Origin: CAZZBK01 sp964652155
GTDB lineage: Bacteria > Planctomycetota > Planctomycetia > Pirellulales > PNKZ01
DNA: 31,361 bases
Assembly: GCA_964652155.1 (NCBI GenBank)
Contig: CAZZBK010000068.1
Span: forward strand, 1-31,361
Direction: 5' to 3'
The first letter of the stretch is position 1, and each line of letters opens with the position of its first letter. Below, one piece after another: positions 6,846 through 13,095 of the stretch. The notes below the pieces were generated by a model, which did no database searches, was not told the DNA's origin, and saw only the letters and a program-made list of their open reading frames with translations. Both the position numbers and the translations under genes were made by a program.

Positions 6846-8837
6846 TTACTTGCCGCTGGCAAAGCGGAAGATGCGCCCGTTGACGGTCATGAAGTAGACA
6901 TCGCCCGTCTCGTCCTCTCCAAACGACATGACCGGCGCGGTGTTGCCGGCGATCGAGTGGTTGGCGGTGACCCGCTTCGCGGCGTCGTCGTACTTGAGCG
7001 CCCAGAGCTTGCCGGTGACGTAGTCGGCGTACACATACAGACCACCAAGTTCTGGGACGCGTTTGCCACGGTAGACATGCCCGCCGGTCACGCTCTTGCC
7101 GATGTCGTGGTGATACTCCCAAATCGGCTCGACGAACTCAGCGCGGGGCGCCGAGCCCTCGCTCTTGAAGCGATGCATGCCTTCGCGCAGGTTCCAGCCG
7201 AGGTTGTCACCCTTGCGGACGATGTTGATTTCTTCCCAAATATCTTGGCCAACATCGGCGGCCCAGCAGGCACCCGTGAGCCGATCGAACGACAATCGCC
7301 AGATGTTCCGCACGCCGTAGGCCCAAATCTCGCCCGCCGCGCCACTCTTGCCCACAAAAGGGTTGTCTTTCGGAATGGCGTAGCCGAGTCCGGCGTCTTT
7401 GCGATCGACATCGATGCGCATGATCGAACCGAGCAGCGTGCCGAGGTTTTGACCGTTGCCGTGCGGGTCGTTGGCCTTGCCGCCGTCGCCCAGGCCGATG
7501 TACAGGTAACCATCGGGACCGAACGCGATCGTGCCGCCATTGTGGTTCCAATACGGCTGCGCGACCCGCAGCAGTTCTTCTTCGCTGCTGGCCTCGACCA
7601 GATTCGGATTATCCTTCGACACGCGAAACCGCGACACGACGGTCGTGTGCGGCGTGTCGGTCGTGTTGTAGAAGGCAAAACACTGACCGTTCTCCTTGAA
7701 CTTCGGGTGGAAGCAAAAGCCCAGGAACCCTTCTTCGTTCTCATTGTCGGCGTAGCGGGTCTTTTTGCTCAGATCGAAGAACAGCTTGGCCTGCGAGGCC
7801 TGCGGGTCGTTCGGAAGCACGAACACCTTTCCCTTTTGCGAGGCAATGAACACGCGGTTCGAACCGTCGCCGGCGTGGGTCAACACGATTGGGCGATCGA
7901 ATTCGATTTCCTGGTAAACATGCTCCGGCTTCACGGCCAGCGGCGACGTGTCGACATTCGAGGGATTGTTCGAGACCCACGAGATCGGCGTGAGCGTGCC
8001 GGCGGTCATGTCGGGGACGAGAATCTGCCCCGCCTTGGGATGGATGCAGATATCGGCCGCGGCCTTGAACTGCTTGCTGATCTGCTGCGCCGGCGCTTTG
8101 CCGCCGCGGAGCACCGAGACCTCGCCAGTCTTCCACTGCGAGAGATAAACATTGCCGTCCCAATCGCGGGCCAGGCCATCGGCACCGGGGAAACCGTCGG
8201 CGATCTTGGTCAACGAGCCGTCGGCAATTTTGAGGCAGTGCAGCTCGCCCGAGCCAAAGTCGGCGAGCAGCAAATGATCGGGACCGTCCATCAACAGGCC
8301 GTTGGGCGTTTTGACCGCCGGGTTCTTGCTGTCGATGACGGTCGTCACCTTGCCGCCTGGGGCAATTTTGTACACCGCGCCAGCGCCCCCTTGCAGGTCG
8401 CCGCTGTCGGTCACATACAAGTTGCCGGCCGCGTCGACTTCGATGTCGTTCAAAAACTTCGGCGCGACGGGGAATGCCTCGGGAGCCGCAAGCACGCTCG
8501 ACTTGCCATCGAGCGAGATCTTCAGCACCTTGGTCTTGTCGGTCACGTACAGCGAGTCGCCGCTGAGCACAATCCCCTTGGGGTCGTTCAGATTGCCGAC
8601 GAGCGTCGTGCGTTTCGCCTTCTCAAACACCGCGACCGAACCGTCACCATCTTTGTTGAACTCACCGATGACGGTGACGAAAATCTTCAGATCCGCGCTG
8701 ATCGCGACCGACTCCGGATTCAATAAATCCTTGAACATCGGCGGCACGGCGGTCTCTTGGGCCGCGACCGTCGTGGCCAGCAGCGACAGAACACTACCAA
8801 GGCGCGCGACACCGCGCACGCAACGAGACAAAAACAT
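6846..8837 (-). CDS. Secreted double-propeller protein: NHL/SMP-30-like plus PQQ-type aldose dehydrogenase
   Basis: The 663-aa protein has a Sec signal peptide (MFLSRCVRG, hydrophobic run, AAQ near 27). Residues about 35-290 form an NHL/SMP-30-like beta-propeller with repeats of the type PKGIVLSGDSLYVTD and NDIEVDAAGNLYVTD. Residues about 300-660 match the soluble aldose-sugar (PQQ glucose) dehydrogenase fold. Visible family segments are GFLGFCFHPKF, with the histidine expected at the PQQ site, NHNGGTIAFGPDGYLYIGLGDGG (shown in the family by NHNGG and GLGDGG), and YGVRNIWRLSFD. It probably oxidises sugars outside the cytoplasmic membrane; the substrate is not predictable. The ATG at 8837 was chosen over the TTG at 8843 because GGAG lies 8 nt upstream. 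It ends at a clear terminator and appears monocistronic. Confidence 0.88.
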   Translation of the reverse strand: MFLSRCVRGVARLGSVLSLLATTVAAQETAVPPMFKDLLNPESVAISADLKIFVTVIGEFNKDGDGSVAVFEKAKRTTLVGNLNDPKGIVLSGDSLYVTDKTKVLKISLDGKSSVLAAPEAFPVAPKFLNDIEVDAAGNLYVTDSGDLQGGAGAVYKIAPGGKVTTVIDSKNPAVKTPNGLLMDGPDHLLLADFGSGELHCLKIADGSLTKIADGFPGADGLARDWDGNVYLSQWKTGEVSVLRGGKAPAQQISKQFKAAADICIHPKAGQILVPDMTAGTLTPISWVSNNPSNVDTSPLAVKPEHVYQEIEFDRPIVLTHAGDGSNRVFIASQKGKVFVLPNDPQASQAKLFFDLSKKTRYADNENEEGFLGFCFHPKFKENGQCFAFYNTTDTPHTTVVSRFRVSKDNPNLVEASSEEELLRVAQPYWNHNGGTIAFGPDGYLYIGLGDGGKANDPHGNGQNLGTLLGSIMRIDVDRKDAGLGYAIPKDNPFVGKSGAAGEIWAYGVRNIWRLSFDRLTGACWAADVGQDIWEEINIVRKGDNLGWNLREGMHRFKSEGSAPRAEFVEPIWEYHHDIGKSVTGGHVYRGKRVPELGGLYVYADYVTGKLWALKYDDAAKRVTANHSIAGNTAPVMSFGEDETGDVYFMTVNGRIFRFASGK

Positions 8838-9082
8838 GAGCAACTCTCCGGCGGGATAAATAGCACTCAGGGGTCAATAATCGTGCCCAAACTATAACCG
8901 CCCGAACCCCGCAGGTGAAGGATTCAGCTAGATACCAGCGGGAAATAAGGATGTGGGATGACACCAGAGCACGAGCGCGCATGCGCTTTCCCAGAGCCGG
9001 TCCGTCTCGGACCTAGCGTGTCAGGCCGCGCGGCTGGGTCCACTGCGATCCAAGCACCCCACGCGGGGCCTTCCGCCGTGCG

Positions 9083-10009
9083 TCAGGTCGAGTACACCCA
9101 ACGACCAAGCAGCCGGCTCGGGATGAGCAGGGCGATCACCCAGCCCGCGGGCCAAATACCTCCGACGGCAAAGACCAACACCGCGTCGAGCACGATCAGC
9201 GAGAGCAGCGCATTCTTGACCGCCGCTTGCACGCGTGCGGCCGATGGTTCGATGACACCCCACAGGCAGCGGTAGCCGATCGACGCGCCGAGCAACAGCC
9301 ACATGATCAGCCAGCGCTCGCCGAGTTGATTGGCATAGGGAAACCGGCGCGTGAAATACGCCTCGCTCGGGTCCCAGACGGGCGTCCACCCTAGGGTGAT
9401 CAAGCCGAGCACAATAACGGTCGTGGCCAACGCGAGGTGCAGTGGCTTGCTCTCGGTGGCTTCGCTGCGCGAGTACCAGGTGATGCCCGCAATGTACACG
9501 CCCATCCCCAGTGCGAGCACCAAGCCCACGTTCGACCATTCGCCGACGGTACTCATGGCCATCAGGATATTGAGCGCGCGGCAGCTCCCCATCGCGAGGG
9601 TGGCCAGCGGCGTGCTCTTGAGCCAGGCGTTGTAAGCAATGATCGCGCCGGCGAGCACGACCGAGGTCGCTCCGGTGAGCCAGGTACCGCTCAGCGAGCC
9701 GGCGACGTAAGCCAGTCCGCAGCCGACGACGAGCAATTGGTAGCCGATCAAAAAAGCGATGCGTCGCTGCACGCGGCCGCTGGGGATCGGTCGCCACGGT
9801 CTCTCGCGCGCGTCGATCTCGGCGTCGTAGGCATCGTTGAGCACCATGCCGGCCGTGTACAGGCAGCCCGACGCGAGGCCGAGCACCGCCAGTTGCAACG
9901 CACTGAACCCATGCCAGGCGGCGAACACGTAGCCCATCGCAACGTCCGACAACGCGGTGAACACGTTGGGCAATCGAAACAACTGCAAGTAGGCCAGGCC
10001 GCGTGACAT
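9083..10009 (-). CDS. UbiA-family prenyltransferase, EboC-like
   Basis: This 308-aa polytopic membrane protein has the first UbiA aspartate motif, NDAYDAEID (58-66), followed by RERPWRPIPSGR, as in EboC-like and other UbiA proteins that attach prenyl chains to an acceptor. The second motif, normally YxxxKxxxDxxxD, reads YNAWLKSTPLATLAMGSCR and lacks both aspartates; this form I associate with EboC-like proteins. About eight or nine hydrophobic helices are visible. The ATG at 10009 was chosen: it lies one base after the isomerase stop (10011), and the homologous N-terminus starts there, while the open frame to 10060 would overlap the isomerase. The tight coupling implies a shared pathway with the isomerase-like protein. 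Acceptor and product are unknown. Confidence 0.9.
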   Translation of the reverse strand: MSRGLAYLQLFRLPNVFTALSDVAMGYVFAAWHGFSALQLAVLGLASGCLYTAGMVLNDAYDAEIDARERPWRPIPSGRVQRRIAFLIGYQLLVVGCGLAYVAGSLSGTWLTGATSVVLAGAIIAYNAWLKSTPLATLAMGSCRALNILMAMSTVGEWSNVGLVLALGMGVYIAGITWYSRSEATESKPLHLALATTVIVLGLITLGWTPVWDPSEAYFTRRFPYANQLGERWLIMWLLLGASIGYRCLWGVIEPSAARVQAAVKNALLSLIVLDAVLVFAVGGIWPAGWVIALLIPSRLLGRWVYST

Positions 10010-10010
10010 G

Positions 10011-10871
10011 CTAATTCCAGGGGATATTGAGCCGGCGCATGATCGTGGTGATGTACTCATACGCCTCGCGGGCCGCCGAGTCGGGGTTCTCGATGTACGG
10101 GTACAGCTCGATCGTAATGAAGCCGTCGTAGTTCGTCTGGGCGATCGCGGCCAGTGTGGCCTCGAAGTCGATCGCGCCGTGGCCGGGGATCAAATGCCGA
10201 TGCACGCGCGTCGCGGCGATGTCTTCAAAGTGATAGTGCCGCGTGTACTTGGCCATGTCGGCCACCCAGTTCTGCGGATCTTCACTAACGCAGAACGCAT
10301 GGCCGATGTCGAAATTCAAGCCGACCCACGGCGAGTCGATCCGCTCCATGAAGCGCAGGAACTCGCCAAACCGCTCGATGAGCAACTCGGGCTCGGGCTC
10401 AATCAGCAAGCCGACCTCAACTTCCTCGGCCACCTCGATGCACGGCATCAACTCTTCATAGAACAGATCGGCGGCCGCGTCCCAGGATTGGCCCTGGGCG
10501 AGCGGTCCGCCCGGCTCGGTTTGCAAGTTCCGCGCGCCAATATCTTTCGCCAATCGCAAGGCCCGCTTGGTATGCTCGCGGCGAATGGCCCGGTAGTTCG
10601 GGTCGGGCTCGATCCACGACGGGTGCCAGTAGGGCTGACGAGGGTCGGCCACCGCATTCATCATGAAGCCGTTGACATTCGAGACCTGCAGCTTGTGCTG
10701 CGCCAGACATTCGCGGATCGCCTGTTTGCGTTCGGGCAACAGCCCGGCTGGCCAGGCATGAGGCACGTCGGCGAGCACTTCGATGCCCGAGAACCCGATC
10801 GACGCGATCCGGCGGATCGTCTCTTCGATCGAGAAGTTCATGTAGGCGTTGGAACTGAAGGCGAGTTTCAT
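10011..10871 (-). CDS. Sugar phosphate isomerase/epimerase-like TIM-barrel protein
   Basis: The 286-aa protein belongs to the AP endonuclease 2/xylose isomerase-like TIM-barrel family. It begins MKLAFSSNAYMNFSIEETIR and shows four metal ligands at expected strand ends: E158 (LLIEPEPE), D188 (NFDIGHAF), H214 (RHYHFED) and E255 (ITIELYPY). Members isomerise or epimerise sugars and polyols, or dehydrate inososes; the substrate is not predictable. It is cytoplasmic. Its stop is one base from the start of the EboC-like UbiA gene, so the two are co-translated. The ATG at 10871 is directly preceded by pyrimidine-rich heptads (mRNA ...CCCCUCCUC), so there is no Shine-Dalgarno sequence. Confidence 0.9.
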   Translation of the reverse strand: MKLAFSSNAYMNFSIEETIRRIASIGFSGIEVLADVPHAWPAGLLPERKQAIRECLAQHKLQVSNVNGFMMNAVADPRQPYWHPSWIEPDPNYRAIRREHTKRALRLAKDIGARNLQTEPGGPLAQGQSWDAAADLFYEELMPCIEVAEEVEVGLLIEPEPELLIERFGEFLRFMERIDSPWVGLNFDIGHAFCVSEDPQNWVADMAKYTRHYHFEDIAATRVHRHLIPGHGAIDFEATLAAIAQTNYDGFITIELYPYIENPDSAAREAYEYITTIMRRLNIPWN

Positions 10872-11057
10872 GAGGAGGGGTGAGAGGTGTGGGACGAGGG
10901 ATGTGAGACGACGTTAGCGAGCGCATGTAGGGTACGCACCCCGTGCGTACCAGCCCCGAAATCAAGCGAGAATGACGGAAAATGGTACGCACGGGGTGCG
11001 TACCCTACGGTATCTAATTTATCACTTATCACTTCGCATTTAACACTTTTTTTATTG
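10872..11057. repeat. Compound repeat element: heptads, palindrome, heptads
   Basis: On the plus strand, six degenerate heptads abut the isomerase start codon: gaggagg, ggtgaga, ggtgtgg, gacgagg, gatgtga, gacgacg (10872-10913). A large nested palindrome follows (10927-11008). A second heptad array comes next: aatttat, cacttat, cacttcg, catttaa, cactttt, tttattg (11016-11057). The order and orientation match the element at 20121-20267, although the palindrome sequences differ. The element fills the whole gap between the isomerase gene and the hypothetical gene at 11064. Confidence 0.75.
10927..11008. repeat. Nested palindrome (26-bp perfect inverted repeat)
   Basis: Arms at 10927-10952 and 10983-11008 are perfect reverse complements with a 30-bp loop. 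Each arm is itself a hairpin (ggtacgca, 5-nt loop, tgcgtacc). It resembles a REP/MITE-like element or a strong RNA structure. There is no T-tract directly after it on the minus strand to make it a standard terminator. Confidence 0.9.
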
Positions 11058-11063
11058 CGCGGG

Positions 11064-11606
11064 TCAATCGACGAGCTTGAAACGGTACTGCCAGCGGATC
11101 GTGCCGGGGCCCGCGTGCGCCGTCGTGTCGACCCGATAGCGAATTTGATCTCCGAATCGCTCCAACACAAGCGGAGCAAACGGAGCCGAAAATTGATGTT
11201 CTCCACCGAGTCGATCGACAAGGTCTGGCATTTCTCCGTTGTGTTTCTGCAACGAGAGCATGTCATAAGTACTGACTAACGAACCGGCTTGGCCTCGAAT
11301 GCGGCAGGCGACATCAAAGGTCAACTCATTGTGCTCGGCCGAGGCCTCGATGCTCAGCGACCAGTGACTGTGGCCCGCCATGCCAACGCCCAGCAATACT
11401 TGCGATTGGGGACGACACTCGATGTGCCACTGTTGCAGCGGCGGGCTCGCTGGCCAAAGTTCCTCGCTGGTCCCCTCGACCGAAACGAGCAACGGCTTAA
11501 ACGTTTCTCCGTCGCGCACATAAATCGTGTGCTGGCCACGATCGCCAACGCGGCGCACCACAACGCGCCACGAGCGAGCTTCAATTACCGCCTCTTTCGC
11601 GCTCAC
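11064..11606 (-). CDS. Hypothetical protein overlapping prfB
   Basis: I do not recognise this 180-aa protein. It has no signal peptide or membrane helix and appears rich in beta strand, with alternating patterns such as WHIECRPQSQVLLGVGMAG and LTFDVACRIRGQ, ending IRYRVDTTAHAGPGTIRWQY. It may be a small beta-sandwich protein. The start is the GTG at 11606: it overlaps the prfB stop as GTGA (4 nt), with AGGAG just upstream, so translation is probably coupled to prfB. The reading frame is supported by this arrangement and by absence of a competing gene. A role next to release factor 2 cannot be inferred. Confidence 0.75.
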   Translation of the reverse strand: MSAKEAVIEARSWRVVVRRVGDRGQHTIYVRDGETFKPLLVSVEGTSEELWPASPPLQQWHIECRPQSQVLLGVGMAGHSHWSLSIEASAEHNELTFDVACRIRGQAGSLVSTYDMLSLQKHNGEMPDLVDRLGGEHQFSAPFAPLVLERFGDQIRYRVDTTAHAGPGTIRWQYRFKLVD

Positions 11607-12713
11607 TCCTGATGCACCTCTTGCCCCACGCGCCAGCGGAGCACGGCCTCCAGAAACCCCTGGATGTCACCGTCCAGTACGCTCTGGAAGTGCGTCGCGC
11701 CATAGCCGGTGCGGGCGTCTTTCACACGCTGCTCGGGATGCTGGAAGTAGTTGCGAATCTGCGAGCCGAAACCGGTCTTGGCCTGCGATTGGTACTTGGC
11801 CGCCTGTTCGTTCTCGCGCTTCTCGTCTTCGATTCGAGCCAGTTTGGCGCGGAGCATTTTGTAGGCCAAGGCCCGGTTCTTGTGCTGGCTCCGCTCGTTC
11901 TGGCATTGCACGACCGTGTTGGTCGGCAAGTGCGTGAGGCGAATGGCGCTCGAGGTCTTGTTGACGTGCTGGCCTCCCGCGCCGCTGGCGCAGAACACGT
12001 CCTCGCGGACCTCGTCCGGCTTGATCTCGATCTCGGCGTCGTTGTTGATCTCGGGCGAGACGTCGACCGCCGCGAAGCTGGTCATCCGCTTGCCTTCGGC
12101 GTTGAACGGGCTGATGCGCACCAGGCGATGGTAGCCAGTCTCGCCTTTCAGATAGCCGTAAGCCATTGGGCCGCGAATGGCAATCGTCGCGCTGGCAATG
12201 CCCGCCTGCTCGTTGTCCTGACGTTCGAGAATCTCGACGTCGTAGTCATGCTTCTTGGCCCATTGCATGTACATCCGCATGAGCATCTCGGCCCAGTCGT
12301 TGGCGTCGACGCCACCGTCGCGCGGATTGAACGAGATGATCGCGCCCGCCGAGTCGTGCGGTCCGCTGAGCAGCGAACGCAATTCCACGTCGGCCAATAG
12401 CGTTTCGAGCTTGTCGAGCGCGGGCAAAACCTCGGCTGCCAGCGATGGGTCGTCGTCCCCCATCTCGATCATCACGTCCACATCGTCGATCTGTTGCGTG
12501 AGTTCGCGCAGCGGGCGCAGGACCAGCGTCAGCTCTTTGAGCTCCGCAAGGACCGCTTGCGCTTTCTCCTGATTGGCCCAAAACTCACCCGTGGCCCGCT
12601 GGGCCTCAATGGCCGCAAACCGCTCTTCTTTATGAGCGTAGTCAAAGACCGTCCCGCAGTTGAGTGATCCGCTGACGCATATTCCGGGCACGATCGATCA
12701 GTTCACGTTCCAT
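11603..12713 (-). CDS. prfB: Peptide chain release factor 2, with programmed +1 frameshift
   Basis: RF2 ends translation at UGA and UAA. The gene starts at ATG 12713 (GAGGAG 10 nt upstream). Codons 1-23 begin MERELIDRARNMRQRIT and end at CTT (12647-12645), followed by in-frame TGA (12644-12642). Skipping T12644 continues with GAC at 12643 to the stop at 11603. The spliced reading is join(12713..12645, 12643..11603), 369 aa, the normal RF2 length. SPF (201-203) is the RF2 stop-codon recognition tripeptide, and GGQ (246-248) is the peptidyl-tRNA hydrolysis motif. The CTT TGA C shift site is the classical RF2 autoregulation site: low RF2 favours shifting. A single-frame prediction starting at 12691 gives a wrong N-terminus. 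Confidence 0.97.
12641..12650 (-). promoter_or_regulatory. prfB programmed +1 frameshift site
   Basis: The minus strand reads ggt ctt tga c; the ribosome slips from CUU over UGA into the +1 frame. The slippery codon, stop and following C match the classical site. The upstream stimulatory Shine-Dalgarno-like element is weak here (gcgggacggt instead of AGGGGG). Confidence 0.93.
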
Positions 12714-13095
12714 GAGACTCGGGCTCCTCGACTTACGGACTTCAACTCGATGAGTGGCCCCGACAACTCGTTAGTCGGGGTCGCGAATACGACAAGCGGC
12801 GAAGCGAGCGACGACCCGACTCCCGCTTGTGGCTGCGCCACCCGGACAACAAGTTGTCAGGGCTACCCAGTGTGACGAGTCATTATATCGACCAACCCTG
12901 TCGGCGACGAGGTGCTGGCGCGGGGCGGTAAATCTTGCCGGATTTCACTCTCTTTCGCGACTCCTATTCAAGGGCTGAATCGGCACAACCGATACAAGCG
13001 ACAAGCTCCGTATTCTCGGACGCCCGGCGTTGCTAGCAGCCGCGGCCGAGACACACTCGCTGGGCCGAAAATGCTGGCACGATAGGGTTACTATC
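12714..13095. other. Divergent intergenic region, prfB / envelope protein
   Basis: It holds the prfB ribosome binding site (GAGGAG near 12724-12729 on the minus strand) and the palindromic element at 12758-12862. The remaining 230 bp lead to the plus-strand gene at 13096. Promoters for both directions should lie here, but none was assigned. An open frame from 13030 merely extends the downstream gene. Confidence 0.55.
12758..12862. repeat. Palindromic element upstream of prfB
   Basis: Outer arms at 12758-12772 (ccccgacaactcgtt) and 12848-12862 match as an inverted repeat at 13 of 15 bases. Inside are acaagcgg/ccgcttgt (12792-12799, 12823-12830), a hairpin ccccgac/gtcgggg, and gacaac/gttgtc in the right arm. 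The alternative foldings resemble a REP-like cruciform element. It is 45 bp upstream of the prfB start. Confidence 0.7.

Noticed and set aside
6669..8726. Long plus-strand open frame of 685 codons
   Set aside because: It is antisense to the dehydrogenase gene, whose protein has clear family motifs and a terminator; the plus-strand translation has no recognisable domain.
9083..10871. Complete Ebo metabolite-export cluster
   Set aside because: Only an EboC-like UbiA protein and a generic isomerase-like protein are present; the latter does not look like EboE in length or N-terminus, and EboA, B, D and F are missing.
12641..12691. Sequencing error or pseudogene in prfB
   Set aside because: The break is exactly the conserved CTT TGA C shift site at codon 23-24, and the joined protein has normal RF2 length and motifs.
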